From: Bacteroidia bacterium
GTDB taxonomy: Bacteria; Bacteroidota; Bacteroidia; J057
DNA: 64,000 bases
NCBI GenBank assembly: GCA_022760475.1
Contig: JALEFZ010000043.1
Span: 1 to 64,000, forward strand
Direction of reading: 5' to 3'
The translations under genes and the position numbers were made by a program. The notes under the pieces were generated by a model. The model was given only the letters and a program-made list of their open reading frames with translations. It ran no database searches and was not told the DNA's origin. Positions 8,463 to 19,151 of this stretch are shown here, piece by piece (positions within the stretch are counted from its first letter, which is position 1; each line of letters begins with the position of its first letter).

Positions 8463-8915
8463 ATGGCAAAACAAGTTGAAACGTATGTCAAGCTTCAGGT
8501 GAAGGGTGGCCAAGCCAATCCCGGTCCTCCAATCGGACCTGCGCTGGGTGCGAAGGGTTTGAACATCATGGAGTTCTGTAAGCGCTTTAATGCGCAGACT
8601 CAGGACAAAATGGGTCAGGTTCTTCCGGTTGTCATCTCTGTTTACAAAGACAAGTCTTTTGACTTTGTAATCAAGACACCTCCGGCAGCTGTATTGCTTA
8701 TGAATGCAGCCAAGTTGAAGAAAGCATCATCTGAGCCTAACCGTATCAAGGTTGGATCAGTGAGCTGGGACCAGGTAAAGGAAATCGCTGAAACCAAAAT
8801 GCCCGACCTTAACTGCTTTAAGGTAGAATCCGCCATGAAAATGGTAGCAGGAACAGCTAGGAGCATGGGAATTACAGTTGATGGGACACCCCCTTGGGAG
8901 CAAAACAATGACTGA
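8463..8915 (+). CDS. rplK: 50S ribosomal protein L11
   Basis: Forms the GTPase-associated centre of the large subunit with L10/L12 and 23S rRNA. The 150-residue protein contains [21 protein letters not shown], the [11 protein letters not shown] motif and the C-terminal rRNA-binding part ending [12 protein letters not shown]; proline-rich loops are intact. It lies two bases before rplA and starts the L11-L1-L10-L12 group. Confidence 0.98.
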   Translation: MAKQVETYVKLQVKGGQANPGPPIGPALGAKGLNIMEFCKRFNAQTQDKMGQVLPVVISVYKDKSFDFVIKTPPAAVLLMNAAKLKKASSEPNRIKVGSVSWDQVKEIAETKMPDLNCFKVESAMKMVAGTARSMGITVDGTPPWEQNND

Positions 8916-8917
8916 TC

Positions 8918-9619
8918 ATGGCGACAATTAGCAAGAATAGAAAAAAAGCCAGTGAAGCGGTCGATAGTTCTAAAGCTTACGACCTAGCAGAAGCTGCTGA
9001 ACTGATCAAGAAGGTTTCTTTCACGAAGTTCAACGAGTCTGTAGAACTTCATGTCCGTCTGGGTGTAGACCCTCGTCAGGCAAACCAAATGGTGCGTGGC
9101 GTTGCGACACTTCCTCACGGAACAGGTAAAGAAGTTAAAGTACTTGTACTGACTTCTCCTGATAAAGAGCAAGAAGCCAAGGACGCAGGAGCTGACCATG
9201 TTGGTTTGGATGAATTCATCCAGAAAATTCAAGGTGGTTGGACTGACGTAGATGTAATTATCTGTTCGCCTAATGTAATGGCTAAGGTAGGACGTTTGGG
9301 TAGAATTCTTGGTCCCCGTGGCCTGATGCCTAACCCTAAGTCAGGTACCGTAACGCCAAACGTAGGGCAAGCAGTTAAAGAAGTTAAAGCAGGTAAGATT
9401 GACTTCCGCGTTGATAAAACAGGAATCATCCATTCTGCGATTGGAAAGATCCAGTTTTCGGCTGAGCAAATCAACGAAAACGCACTGGAACTTCTCCAGA
9501 CCCTTCATCGCATGAAGCCTCAGGCTGCGAAAGGGATATACTTCAAATCTATTTTCCTGAGCTCCACCATGGGTCCTGGAATCAAAATCGATAAAGCTTC
9601 TGTATCTGGGATATCCTAA
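8918..9619 (+). CDS. rplA: 50S ribosomal protein L1
   Basis: Forms the L1 stalk that guides deacylated tRNA out of the E site, and commonly represses translation of its own operon. The 233-residue product has the family motifs [18 protein letters not shown], the [13 protein letters not shown] segment, and [21 protein letters not shown] around residues 126-146. It is two bases from rplK and eleven from rplJ, which leaves no room for the separate L10 leader found in many bacteria. Confidence 0.98.
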   Translation: MATISKNRKKASEAVDSSKAYDLAEAAELIKKVSFTKFNESVELHVRLGVDPRQANQMVRGVATLPHGTGKEVKVLVLTSPDKEQEAKDAGADHVGLDEFIQKIQGGWTDVDVIICSPNVMAKVGRLGRILGPRGLMPNPKSGTVTPNVGQAVKEVKAGKIDFRVDKTGIIHSAIGKIQFSAEQINENALELLQTLHRMKPQAAKGIYFKSIFLSSTMGPGIKIDKASVSGIS

Positions 9620-9630
9620 GTTTTGAAATC

Positions 9631-10170
9631 ATGACGAAGGAAGAAAAATATGCATTTGTAGAGGAGTTGACGGAGAAATTCAAAGAGTATCCGAACTTCT
9701 TTATCACCGATACAGGCAGCCTGAATGCTGCAGAAATGTATGCGCTGCGCAAACTTTGTTTCAATAACAATGTGCAGCTGCAGATGGTCAAGAATACTCT
9801 GATCAAGAAAGCGTTGGACAATTTGGAAGAAGATTATGCTGAGGTGTATGATATCCTTAAGCAACCATCTTCCATTTTCTTTACTGACTCTGAGAATCCG
9901 AATGTACCTGCCAAAGTAATTAAGCAGTACAGAAAGGAAGCCAATACAGATTTTCCTGTATTGAAGGCGGCAGTAATTGAAGCTTCTGTGTTCAAAGGGA
10001 ATGAAAACCTGGAAGCACTTACGAAGTTGAAGTCCAAGACAGAACTGATCGGAGAGGTAGTCGGATTGTTACAGAGCCCTGCGAAAAACGTTATCAGTGC
10101 TCTTTCATCTGGTGGACAAACAATTGCGGGTCTTATTAAGACCCTTCAAGAGCGTGAAAGCGCCGAATAA
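9631..10170 (+). CDS. rplJ: 50S ribosomal protein L10
   Basis: Base of the L12 stalk. The 179-residue protein has the N-terminal rRNA-binding domain (NAAEMYALRKLC; LQMVKNTLIKKAL) and a C-terminal helix (NVISALSSGGQTIAGLIKTLQERE) that anchors L12 dimers. The gap to rplA is only 11 bases, so the L10(L12)4 autoregulatory leader described in other phyla is not present immediately upstream. Confidence 0.97.
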   Translation: MTKEEKYAFVEELTEKFKEYPNFFITDTGSLNAAEMYALRKLCFNNNVQLQMVKNTLIKKALDNLEEDYAEVYDILKQPSSIFFTDSENPNVPAKVIKQYRKEANTDFPVLKAAVIEASVFKGNENLEALTKLKSKTELIGEVVGLLQSPAKNVISALSSGGQTIAGLIKTLQERESAE

Positions 10171-10217
10171 TTTTTTCAAATTTTATTACTAAGAACTTTT
10201 TTTAAACTTTTCATACA

Positions 10218-10601
10218 ATGGCAGATCTTAAAGAATTTGCAGAACAGTTGGTAAACCTTACTGTTAAAGAAGTTAACGAACTTGCCGAGATTTTGAAAAA
10301 CGATTACGGCATCGAACCTGCAGCTGCTGCTGTAGCTGTAGCAGGACCTGGTGGTGGAGGCGGTGGCGCCGAAGAAGCTGCTGCTGAGCAAACTGAATTC
10401 GATGTTATCCTAAAGTCACCTGGAGCCAAGAAGTTGAACGTAGTGAAAGCTGTGAAAAACTCTGTAGGTCTTGGTCTGAAGGAAGCCAAAGCATTGGTTG
10501 ACTCAGCTCCTGCTCCAGTGAAGGAGAAAGTATCTAAAGAAGAAGCAGAAGCCCTTAAAACGGCTCTGGAAGAAGCTGGTGCTGAGGTGGAGCTGAAGTA
10601 A
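10218..10601 (+). CDS. rplL: 50S ribosomal protein L7/L12
   Basis: Stalk protein present in several copies per ribosome; it recruits translational GTPases. The 127-residue product has an N-terminal dimerisation domain ([20 protein letters not shown]), an Ala/Gly-rich hinge ([16 protein letters not shown], about 36-52) and the conserved C-terminal domain ([20 protein letters not shown]). The codon use is biased as expected for high expression. A strong hairpin separates it from rpoB. Confidence 0.98.
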   Translation: MADLKEFAEQLVNLTVKEVNELAEILKNDYGIEPAAAAVAVAGPGGGGGGAEEAAAEQTEFDVILKSPGAKKLNVVKAVKNSVGLGLKEAKALVDSAPAPVKEKVSKEEAEALKTALEEAGAEVELK

Positions 10602-10640
10602 TTTCTCCCGATGGGAGAGATGAAACTCTACCTTTAAAGA

Positions 10641-10672
10641 TAGACCTGATTCGTTGCAATCAGGTCTATTTT
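10641..10672 (+). terminator. Attenuator-like hairpin between rplL and rpoB
   Basis: An 11-bp perfect stem, TAGACCTGATT (10641-10651) with AATCAGGTCTA (10658-10668), and then TTTT. A smaller TCTCCC/GGGAGA hairpin lies at 10604-10618. E. coli has a partial terminator at the same place that reduces rpoBC transcription relative to ribosomal protein genes. Confidence 0.8.
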
Positions 10673-10751
10673 CCCATATATTAACTTTAGGTTCTTTCTC
10701 TGGCTACCGTACCTATTTTTTATTAAGGATCTCACCTAAATATTTACACGA

Positions 10752-13700
10752 TTGGCTAATACGAGCGTACAAAAACGGCACTCATTCGCACGAATCAAAA
10801 AAGTCATTGACTATCCAGATTTTCTGGAGATTCAGCTGCGATCCTTTAAAGAATTTATGCAACTGGACACACCTCCAGATAAAAGAAATGACGAGGGATT
10901 ATTTAAGGTATTCAAAGAGAACTTTCCTATTACAGATGCCCGGGAAAATTTCGTACTAGAATTTTTAGACTATTACATTGACCCTCCCAGGTATTCTATT
11001 AAAGAGTGTAAGTCAAGAGGACTTACTTATTCAGTTGCCCTTAAGGCAAAGTTGTTCCTTTACTGTACTGACCCTGAAAACGAGGACTTCGAACCTGTAA
11101 CTCAGGAAGTATATTTGGGAAACATCCCCTACATGTCCGGTGATGGTACCTTCATCATCAATGGAGCTGAAAGGGTAGTTGTATCCCAGCTGCACCGTTC
11201 ACCCGGTGTGTTTTTCGGGCAATCATTCCACGCCAACGGAACGAAACTTTATTCTGCGAGGATTATTCCTTTCAAAGGATCCTGGATTGAATTTTCTACG
11301 GACGTAAACAATGTCATGTATGCCTACATCGACAGGAAGAAGAAGTTTCCTGTTACGACACTCATGCGTGCTATTGGCTACAGTTCTGATAAGGACATCC
11401 TTGAAATCTTCGGATTGGCAGAGGAAGTAAAGATCAATAAAGCAAACCTCAAGAAGGCAGTAGGAAGGAAGTTAGCAGCCAGGATTCTTAGGACCTGGAC
11501 TGAGGACTTTGTAGATGAGGATACCGGAGAGGTAGTATCTATTACCCGTAATGAAGTGTTGTTTGAAAGGGATCACGTGATTCAGAAGGAAGACATGGAG
11601 TCTATTCTGGATTCTGGTGTGGCCTCCATGATCCTAGTGTCTGATGCTAAAAACGCAGCAGAATACTCGATCATTTACAATACCCTTCAGAAAGATAATT
11701 CTAACTCCCAGTCTGAAGCAGTAGATCTGATCTACCGCCAGCTGCGTAATGCGGAGCCACCAGACGAGGAGACTGCAAGAAGTGTAATCGATAAACTCTT
11801 CTTCTCTGATAAGCGATATGACCTTGGAGAAGTAGGGCGTTACCGTTTGAATAAGAAGCTTCACGATACCTTTGAAGAGGATTCATTGGTATTGACCAAG
11901 TCTGACATCATCAAGATCGTTGGATACCTGGTAGAGCTTCAAAATAGCAAAACCCACGTAGACGACATTGACCACTTGTCAAACCGTCGTGTTAGAACCG
12001 TGGGGGAGCAACTTTACTCTCAGTTCAGTGTAGGTCTTGCTCGTATGGCAAGAACTATCCGTGAGAGAATGAATATCCGTGATAATGAGGTGTTTACTCC
12101 TGCTGATTTGATCAATGCGAGGACTTTGTCTTCTGTGATCAACTCATTCTTCGGTACCAACCAGTTGAGCCAGTTCCTTGATCAGACCAACCCTCTGGCT
12201 GAGGTTACACACAAACGTCGTGTATCGGCTCTTGGTCCTGGTGGTCTTTCTCGTGAAAGAGCGGGCTTTGAGGTAAGGGACGTACACTATACCCACTATG
12301 GCCGTCTGTGTCCTATTGAGACACCGGAGGGACCCAACATTGGATTGATTTCATCTCTATGTACCTACGCTCGTATCAACGAGATGGGCTTCATTGAGAC
12401 TCCATACAGGGAAGTGAAAGAAGGGATAGTAGATCCACAAGCGCTTTACCTAAGTGCTGAGGAAGAAGATAACCAGATTATTGCCCAGTCCAATGCACCT
12501 GTAGATACAAAAGGGAACTTCCTTAACCCAACGGTAAAAGCCCGTAAACAGGGGGACTTCCCGATGGTAGACCCTGAGGAGTTGAGGTACATGGACGTAG
12601 CGCCTAATCAGGTAGTTTCTGTGGCAGCTTCATTGATTCCTTTCCTTGAAAATGACGATGCAAACCGTGCCCTGATGGGTTCGAACATGCAACGTCAAGC
12701 AGTACCTTTGCTGAAAGCTGAGGCCCCTGTAGTAGGTACTGGAATCGAAGAAAAAGTAGCCCTGGACTCCAGGTCTATGATGCAAGCTGAAGGTGAAGGG
12801 GTGATTGAGTATGTGGATGGTGGAAAAATTGTAGTTCGCTACGACCGTTCACCTGTGCAGGATCTGATCAGCTTTGAATCAAATGTGGTTACTTATGAAG
12901 TTACCAAATTCCAGCGTACGAACCAGAATACCTGTATCAACCTAAGACCTTGTGTCCGTGTAGGTCAGCGAGTTAGCAACGGAACAGTTATTGCTGACGG
13001 TTATGCGACAGAAGATGGAGAGCTAGCTCTTGGTAAAAACCTTCTTGTGGCGTACATGCCTTGGCAGGGTTATAACTTTGAGGATGCGATTGTGATTTCG
13101 GAAAGAATCGTAATGGATGATGTCTACACATCTATCCACATCGAGGAATTCGAAATGCAAGTAAGGGACACCAAGCGTGGTGAAGAGGAGTTGACAAGGG
13201 AGATTCCGAACGTAAGTGAGGATGCCATCAGACATCTGGATGAAAACGGTTTGATCCGTGTAGGAGCTGATGTTAACCCTGGTGATATCCTTATTGGTAA
13301 GATTACTCCAAAAGGGGAGTCTGATCCTACTCCGGAAGAAAAACTGTTGAGAGCAATCTTTGGTGATAAGGCAGGTGATGTTAAGGATGCTTCTTTGAGA
13401 ACTCCTCCTTCTATTAAAGGTGTGGTAATTGATAAAGTTCTATTCTCCAAAGAGAAGAAAGAAACCAGAAACAAAGCCAGAGATAAAAAGCGTCTGGGTG
13501 AACTGGAGGAGACCTACCATAAGGACTTGAATGACCTTAATTCGGGTATGGTTTCCAAACTTACTTCTTTGCTCGGTGATCTGAAATCCAAGGGAGTAAA
13601 GAATAAATTCAATGAAGAAATCGTTCCAGCAGGTAAGAAGTTCACTGAAAAGACCCTCGCGGCCTTGAACTTCCTTGAGTTGGTAACGAGCGGATGGACC

Positions 13701-14555
13701 GGAGATGATGAGATTGATGGACACATCCAACAATTGTTCAGAAACTACAAGCGTCGCCACGATACCATTGAAAGTAAGTTCCGTAGAGAGGAATATCAGA
13801 TCCGTGTAGGGGATGAGCTTCCTTCAGGTATCCTAAAACTGGCTAAGGTCTATGTAGTTAAGAAGAGAAAACTGAAAGTGGGAGATAAGATGGCAGGACG
13901 CCACGGAAACAAGGGGGTTGTTTCCCGTATTGTACCTGTGGAAGACATGCCATTCCTGAACGATGGAACTCCAATTGATATCGTATTGAATCCTTTGGGT
14001 GTACCTTCTCGTATGAATCTCGGTCAGGTATTTGAGACCATTCTTGGATGGGCAGGAAAGAAACTTGGAGTCAAGTTTGCTACGCCAATCTTTGATGGAG
14101 CTACCATTCACGATGTGAATGAGCAACTCGAAAAGGCAGGATTGCCTGAGTTCGGTGTTGTCCAGCTCAACAATGGTCAGACTGGGGAGAAGTTTTCCGA
14201 GAAAACGACAGTTGGTATCAACTACATGTTGAAACTGATACACCTTGTCGATGACAAGATGCATGCCCGTTCTATTGGGCCATACTCTTTGATCACGCAG
14301 CAGCCACTTGGTGGTAAGGCACAGTTTGGTGGCCAGCGCTTTGGTGAGATGGAGGTGTGGGCCCTTGAGGCATTCGGCGCTGCACATATCCTTAGGGAGA
14401 TGCTGACAGTAAAATCGGATGACGTAATTGGTCGTGCGAAGGTTTACGAATCTATCGTAAAAGGCGATGTCTTGCCAAGACCTGGTGTACCTGAATCATT
14501 CAATGTATTGATGCATGAGCTAAGAGGGCTGGCCTTAGAGGTTACCCTAGAATAG
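10752..14555 (+). CDS. rpoB: DNA-directed RNA polymerase subunit beta
   Basis: Catalytic core subunit of RNA polymerase. The reading frame has no ATG before conserved sequence, so the start is taken as TTG at 10752, giving [15 protein letters not shown], which aligns with the usual MAN... start of this phylum. The 1267 residues include the rifampicin region ([20 protein letters not shown], then [18 protein letters not shown]), the second cluster [12 protein letters not shown] and the switch/clamp residues [19 protein letters not shown] and [21 protein letters not shown] charged, roughly 100-residue insertion near 895-1010 corresponds to the lineage-specific beta insert also found in E. coli. 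Positions where rifampicin-resistance changes are common look wild type. Confidence 0.98.
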   Translation: MANTSVQKRHSFARIKKVIDYPDFLEIQLRSFKEFMQLDTPPDKRNDEGLFKVFKENFPITDARENFVLEFLDYYIDPPRYSIKECKSRGLTYSVALKAKLFLYCTDPENEDFEPVTQEVYLGNIPYMSGDGTFIINGAERVVVSQLHRSPGVFFGQSFHANGTKLYSARIIPFKGSWIEFSTDVNNVMYAYIDRKKKFPVTTLMRAIGYSSDKDILEIFGLAEEVKINKANLKKAVGRKLAARILRTWTEDFVDEDTGEVVSITRNEVLFERDHVIQKEDMESILDSGVASMILVSDAKNAAEYSIIYNTLQKDNSNSQSEAVDLIYRQLRNAEPPDEETARSVIDKLFFSDKRYDLGEVGRYRLNKKLHDTFEEDSLVLTKSDIIKIVGYLVELQNSKTHVDDIDHLSNRRVRTVGEQLYSQFSVGLARMARTIRERMNIRDNEVFTPADLINARTLSSVINSFFGTNQLSQFLDQTNPLAEVTHKRRVSALGPGGLSRERAGFEVRDVHYTHYGRLCPIETPEGPNIGLISSLCTYARINEMGFIETPYREVKEGIVDPQALYLSAEEEDNQIIAQSNAPVDTKGNFLNPTVKARKQGDFPMVDPEELRYMDVAPNQVVSVAASLIPFLENDDANRALMGSNMQRQAVPLLKAEAPVVGTGIEEKVALDSRSMMQAEGEGVIEYVDGGKIVVRYDRSPVQDLISFESNVVTYEVTKFQRTNQNTCINLRPCVRVGQRVSNGTVIADGYATEDGELALGKNLLVAYMPWQGYNFEDAIVISERIVMDDVYTSIHIEEFEMQVRDTKRGEEELTREIPNVSEDAIRHLDENGLIRVGADVNPGDILIGKITPKGESDPTPEEKLLRAIFGDKAGDVKDASLRTPPSIKGVVIDKVLFSKEKKETRNKARDKKRLGELEETYHKDLNDLNSGMVSKLTSLLGDLKSKGVKNKFNEEIVPAGKKFTEKTLAALNFLELVTSGWTGDDEIDGHIQQLFRNYKRRHDTIESKFRREEYQIRVGDELPSGILKLAKVYVVKKRKLKVGDKMAGRHGNKGVVSRIVPVEDMPFLNDGTPIDIVLNPLGVPSRMNLGQVFETILGWAGKKLGVKFATPIFDGATIHDVNEQLEKAGLPEFGVVQLNNGQTGEKFSEKTTVGINYMLKLIHLVDDKMHARSIGPYSLITQQPLGGKAQFGGQRFGEMEVWALEAFGAAHILREMLTVKSDDVIGRAKVYESIVKGDVLPRPGVPESFNVLMHELRGLALEVTLE

Positions 14556-14566
14556 GATAAGATCCT

Positions 14567-14590
14567 CCCCTGCCTGTATACCAGGCGGGG
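14567..14590 (+). other. Stem-loop between rpoB and rpoC
   Basis: CCCC-T-GCCTG (14567-14576) pairs with CAGGCGGGG (14582-14590) with one bulged T. It is followed by an alternating AT stretch and not by a T-run, so it is more likely an mRNA stability or processing element than a terminator. Confidence 0.55.
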
Positions 14591-14626
14591 ATTATATATA
14601 TACCTTTTGAAGGACTTTTTAATACT

Positions 14627-14631
14627 GGAGG
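14627..14631 (+). promoter_or_regulatory. Canonical Shine-Dalgarno of rpoC
   Basis: GGAGG six bases before the ATG at 14638. Most genes in this window, as usual in Bacteroidota, lack a recognisable Shine-Dalgarno sequence, so this one stands out. Confidence 0.7.
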
Positions 14632-14637
14632 TTAAGC

Positions 14638-17600
14638 ATGCCTATTGCAAAAAACACTAAGATTACGAGCGATTTCAGCAGAATCACCGTAAGCTTGGCA
14701 TCCCCTGAAGCGATCCTTAACAGATCTCATGGGGAGGTCTTGAAGCCAGAGACCATTAATTACCGAACCTACAAGCCTGAAAAGGATGGACTGTTCTGTG
14801 AAAGAATATTCGGACCTGTAAAGGATTACGAATGTCATTGCGGAAAGTACAAGAGGATTCGTTATAAAGGAATCATCTGTGACCGCTGTGGTGTAGAGGT
14901 TACAGAGAAAAAGGTTCGTAGGGAAAGAATGGGACACATCCAATTGGTTGTGCCTGTCGCCCACATTTGGTACTTCCGTACCCTACCCAGCAAAATTGGT
15001 TACCTACTTGGCCTTACCTCCAAGAAGCTGGACCAAATTATATACTACGAGAGGTATGTAGTTATTCAGCCTGGGTTTATGGAAAAAGAAGGTATTCAGA
15101 GAATGGACTTCCTCACCGAGGAAGAATATTTGAATATCCTTGAAACTCTTCCAAAAGAAAATCAAATGCTGCCTGAGGAAGACGAGCAGAAGTTCGTTGC
15201 CAAAATGGGAGCCGATGCCTTGGAATCTTTATTGAGAACCATCGATCTGGACGAACTGTCTTATGGACTTCGTCAAAAAGCTGCTACAGAGACTTCTCAG
15301 CAGCGTAAGAATGAAGCCTTGAAAAGGCTAAAGGTGGTTGAGGCCTTCAGGTCTGCAAACCGCAGGATCGAAAACCGTCCTGAGTGGATGGTTGTTCGCA
15401 TTGTTCCTGTAATTCCTCCTGAATTGAGACCATTGGTACCTCTTGAAGGTGGTAGGTTCGCAACCTCCGACTTGAATGACCTTTACAGAAGGGTAATCAT
15501 TCGTAATAACCGTCTGAAAAGACTTATTGAGATCAAAGCACCTGAGGTAATCCTTCGAAATGAGAAGAGGATGTTACAAGAGGCTGTTGATTCATTATTT
15601 GATAATACCAGAAAGGTAAACGCAGTTCGTTCTGACTCTAACAGGGCTTTGAAATCTCTTTCAGATATGCTGAAGGGTAAGCAAGGTCGTTTCCGTCAGA
15701 ACCTTCTTGGTAAGCGTGTTGACTACTCAGGTCGTTCGGTAATCGTGGTAGGTCCTACCCTGAAACTGCACGAATGTGGTCTTCCTAAAAACATGGCTGC
15801 TGAGCTTTTCAAACCATTCGTTATCAGGAAACTGATTGAAAGGGGGATTGTGAAGACTGTAAAGAGTGCAAAGAAACTGGTTGACCGCCGTGATCCTGTG
15901 ATCTGGGACATTCTAGAAAATGTTCTGAAAGGGCACCCGGTGATGCTCAACCGTGCTCCGACACTACACAGACTTGGAATCCAGGCATTTATGCCTAGGC
16001 TTGTAGAAGGTAAAGCGATACGCCTACACCCTCTTGTCTGTACAGGTTTCAACGCCGACTTTGACGGTGACCAGATGGCGGTACACGTACCATTATCTAA
16101 CGAAGCATGTTTGGAAGCTATGGTTCTTATGCTAGCTTCACACAACATTCTTCACCCTGCGAATGGTGCTCCTATTACCCTGCCTACCCAGGACATGGTA
16201 TTGGGTGTCTACTACCTAACTAAGGGTAGGCCTAAGCAAAGAGGAGAAGGGCTGTTGTTTGGTAACTCTGATGAGGTAGAAATTGCCTACAATGAAGGAG
16301 TTGTTGCCAAGCACGCCTACATTAAGGTAAGAAATACAGAATTCGATCCTATTACTGGTGAGGTCATTATGGATGAAAATGGTAATCCAAAAATGATGTA
16401 CTATGAAACCACAGTAGGTAGGGTTCTATTCAACAAAATCGTACCTGAGGGTGCCGGATACGTTAACCAAGTTCTTTCCAAGAAGACCATGCGTAAGGTA
16501 ATCGGTGAAATCTTCAACAAGGTAGGTCTTGTAAAGACAGTTAAGTTCCTTGATGACCTTAAAGATCTGGGATTCCGTGAGGCCTTTGTAGGTGGACTAT
16601 CCTTTGGTCTTGATGAGGTGATTGTGCCAAAAGAAAAGGACGAACTGATCGACGATGCGAAATCTCAAATCGAAGAGGTTTGGATGAACTATAACATGGG
16701 TCTGATTACTGAAAACGAGCGCTATAACCAGGTGATCGACATTTGGACCCAAACCAACTCCAAACTTACTGATACCTTGATGAATCAGTTGGAGAACGAC
16801 AAGGACGGATTCAACAACATCTACATGATGATGCATTCCGGAGCACGTGGTTCGAAGCAGCAAATTCGTCAGTTGGGTGGAATGAGGGGATTGATGGCAA
16901 AACCGCAAAAATCTGTAAAAGGTTCTGCAGGTGAGATCATTGAGAACCCGATTCTTTCCAATTTCCGGGAAGGACTTTCAGTCCTTGAGTACTTTATCTC
17001 TACTCACGGTGCACGTAAAGGTCTTGCGGATACCGCACTTAAGACTGCGGATGCGGGATACTTGACCCGTCGTCTGGTAGACGTAGCTCAGGATGTAATC
17101 ATCACAGAGCTTGATTGTGGTACCTTGAGAGGTATTCGTACTTCAGCATTAAAGGAGAATGAAGATATCATTCAGCCACTGGGGGAGCGTATCCTTGGAC
17201 GTGTGTCCTTGAATGATGTGTTTGATCCATTGGAGGAAGGCAAACTATTGGTTGCTTCTGGTGAGATGATCACAGAGGAGATCGCCAGAGCGATAGATAA
17301 ATCAACAATTGAAGAAGTTGAGATCAGGTCAGTATTGACTTGTGAGTCGAAGAGAGGAGCTTGTGCCAAGTGTTATGGACGTAACCTTGCCAATGGTAAG
17401 ATTGTCCAGGTAGGTGAAGCTGTAGGTGTAATTGCTGCTCAGTCAATCGGTGAGCCAGGTACACAGCTTACACTTCGTACCTTCCACGTAGGTGGTGTTG
17501 CCCAGCGTATTGCTTCTGCTTCTCAGTTGGTGGCAAAATTCAGCGGAAAGGTAGTATTGGAAGACGTGAAAGTCGCCAAGCGCAAGGAAGATGATGAAAC

Positions 17601-18951
17601 CAAAAATGTCGTTATCTCTCGTGCAGGGAAGGTGAAAATCATGGATGACCAGCAGCGCATCCTATTCCAAAATAAAGTGCCTTATGGTTCTAACCTTCAC
17701 GTGAAGAATAAAGCTACCATTGAAGCTGGTACATTGATCTGTAACTGGGACCCATATAACTCGCTGATTGTATCGGAGTATGATGGTAAGGCAGTTCTGG
17801 TTGATGTAAAAGAAGGCCAGACTTATCTGGAGGATGTGGATGAGCAAACAGGTTACCGCGAGAAAATCATCATTGATAGCCGTGATAGGTCTGTAAACCC
17901 TACCATTATCATTCAGGACGCTGAGGGGAATGAGCTTCGCTCATATAACCTACCTGTAGGTGCCCACCTTATCGTAGAAGATCAGGAGGAACTTGCAGCA
18001 GGTCAGACACTTGTTAAAATTCCACGATCAGGTGGCGGAACCGCGGATATCACGGGTGGTCTTCCACGTGTAACCGAGCTATTTGAGGCAAGGAACCCAT
18101 CTAACCCAGCTGTAGTAACTGCAATCGAGGGTACGGTGAGACTTGGTGGAATCAAGCGTGGTAACAGAGAAGTATTTGTTACAGCACCTGATGAGTCTGA
18201 TGAGAAGAAATACATGGTCCCGTTGAGTAAGCACATTCTTGTGTTTGATGGAGACTACGTAATGTCTGGTGAGATGCTATCTGATGGAGCAATTGCTCCA
18301 AGAGAGATTCTTGCAATCAAAGGACCAAGTGCAGTACAATCATACATCGTAAATGAGATCCAGGAAGTATATCGTATGCAGGGTGTACCGATTAACGACA
18401 AACACGTCGAAGTAATCGTACGTCAGATGATGCAAAAGGTAGAAATTGTAGATGCAGGAGATACCATCTTCCTAGAGAAAGAGGTGGTTATGCGTCTCGA
18501 CTTCCAGGAAGAAAATGACTGGATCTACGACAAATTGGTTGTGGATACTGCAGGAGGTTCTGAAACACTGCGCCCAGGACAGATCGTCTCTCAGCGTAAG
18601 CTAAGAGATGAGAACTCTCATCTTCGTCGTCAGGACAAGGAGTTGGTGGTGGCGAGATCGGCTCGCCCAGCAGTATGTCAGCCTGTATTGATGGGTATCA
18701 CGAGGGCTTCCCTTGGTACCAAATCATGGTTGTCAGCGGCATCTTTCCAGGAAACTACGAAGGTGCTTTCAGAAGCTGCTATCTCTGCAAAAACTGATGA
18801 TTTGATCGGCTTGAAGGAGAACGTAATTGTAGGACACCTGATTCCTGCGGGTACAGGTCTACGTCGCTACCAGGACATCCTGGTTGGAGACATGGAAGAG
18901 TACAAAGAGCGTGAATCCAGAAGGTCTGCAAGACAGATGATTGCTGAATAA
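14638..18951 (+). CDS. rpoC: DNA-directed RNA polymerase subunit beta'
   Basis: Holds the RNA polymerase active site. The 1437-residue protein has the N-terminal zinc-binding module ([20 protein letters not shown]), the sigma-binding coiled coil region, the active-site [14 protein letters not shown] with the three metal-binding aspartates, [20 protein letters not shown] of the bridge/trigger region, and the second zinc site [13 protein letters not shown]. It ends at a strong terminator. Full length for the phylum, which carries a C-terminal extension ([16 protein letters not shown]). Confidence 0.99.
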   Translation: MPIAKNTKITSDFSRITVSLASPEAILNRSHGEVLKPETINYRTYKPEKDGLFCERIFGPVKDYECHCGKYKRIRYKGIICDRCGVEVTEKKVRRERMGHIQLVVPVAHIWYFRTLPSKIGYLLGLTSKKLDQIIYYERYVVIQPGFMEKEGIQRMDFLTEEEYLNILETLPKENQMLPEEDEQKFVAKMGADALESLLRTIDLDELSYGLRQKAATETSQQRKNEALKRLKVVEAFRSANRRIENRPEWMVVRIVPVIPPELRPLVPLEGGRFATSDLNDLYRRVIIRNNRLKRLIEIKAPEVILRNEKRMLQEAVDSLFDNTRKVNAVRSDSNRALKSLSDMLKGKQGRFRQNLLGKRVDYSGRSVIVVGPTLKLHECGLPKNMAAELFKPFVIRKLIERGIVKTVKSAKKLVDRRDPVIWDILENVLKGHPVMLNRAPTLHRLGIQAFMPRLVEGKAIRLHPLVCTGFNADFDGDQMAVHVPLSNEACLEAMVLMLASHNILHPANGAPITLPTQDMVLGVYYLTKGRPKQRGEGLLFGNSDEVEIAYNEGVVAKHAYIKVRNTEFDPITGEVIMDENGNPKMMYYETTVGRVLFNKIVPEGAGYVNQVLSKKTMRKVIGEIFNKVGLVKTVKFLDDLKDLGFREAFVGGLSFGLDEVIVPKEKDELIDDAKSQIEEVWMNYNMGLITENERYNQVIDIWTQTNSKLTDTLMNQLENDKDGFNNIYMMMHSGARGSKQQIRQLGGMRGLMAKPQKSVKGSAGEIIENPILSNFREGLSVLEYFISTHGARKGLADTALKTADAGYLTRRLVDVAQDVIITELDCGTLRGIRTSALKENEDIIQPLGERILGRVSLNDVFDPLEEGKLLVASGEMITEEIARAIDKSTIEEVEIRSVLTCESKRGACAKCYGRNLANGKIVQVGEAVGVIAAQSIGEPGTQLTLRTFHVGGVAQRIASASQLVAKFSGKVVLEDVKVAKRKEDDETKNVVISRAGKVKIMDDQQRILFQNKVPYGSNLHVKNKATIEAGTLICNWDPYNSLIVSEYDGKAVLVDVKEGQTYLEDVDEQTGYREKIIIDSRDRSVNPTIIIQDAEGNELRSYNLPVGAHLIVEDQEELAAGQTLVKIPRSGGGTADITGGLPRVTELFEARNPSNPAVVTAIEGTVRLGGIKRGNREVFVTAPDESDEKKYMVPLSKHILVFDGDYVMSGEMLSDGAIAPREILAIKGPSAVQSYIVNEIQEVYRMQGVPINDKHVEVIVRQMMQKVEIVDAGDTIFLEKEVVMRLDFQEENDWIYDKLVVDTAGGSETLRPGQIVSQRKLRDENSHLRRQDKELVVARSARPAVCQPVLMGITRASLGTKSWLSAASFQETTKVLSEAAISAKTDDLIGLKENVIVGHLIPAGTGLRRYQDILVGDMEEYKERESRRSARQMIAE

Positions 18952-18975
18952 GCATTCAATAGATTATTTAGGTAA

Positions 18976-19007
18976 AAAGAGGCTACCATCCGGTAGCCTC
19001 TTTTTTT
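18976..19007 (+). terminator. Intrinsic terminator after rpoC
   Basis: AAAGAGGCTACC (18976-18987) pairs with GGTAGCCTCTTT (18992-19003), a four-base loop, and the stem runs into seven T. This closes the ribosomal protein-rpoBC block. Confidence 0.93.
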
Positions 19008-19151
19008 ATGGATAGACCTGTGGTTATTGCTATTTTTTTTTATGGAATTGACTTAAAAACAATTATATGCACCTCTTTTAATATGAGAATGCGAAAATAT
19101 TACTATTTTATATTCGAAAAATAAACTATTCCCTAATTGTAATGTGTTGTA

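Noticed and set aside
12130..12370. Possible rifampicin-resistance substitutions in RpoB
   Set aside because: The resistance-region residues ([37 protein letters not shown]) look like the normal susceptible form; the Tyr in VHYTHYGR is usual for Bacteroidota.
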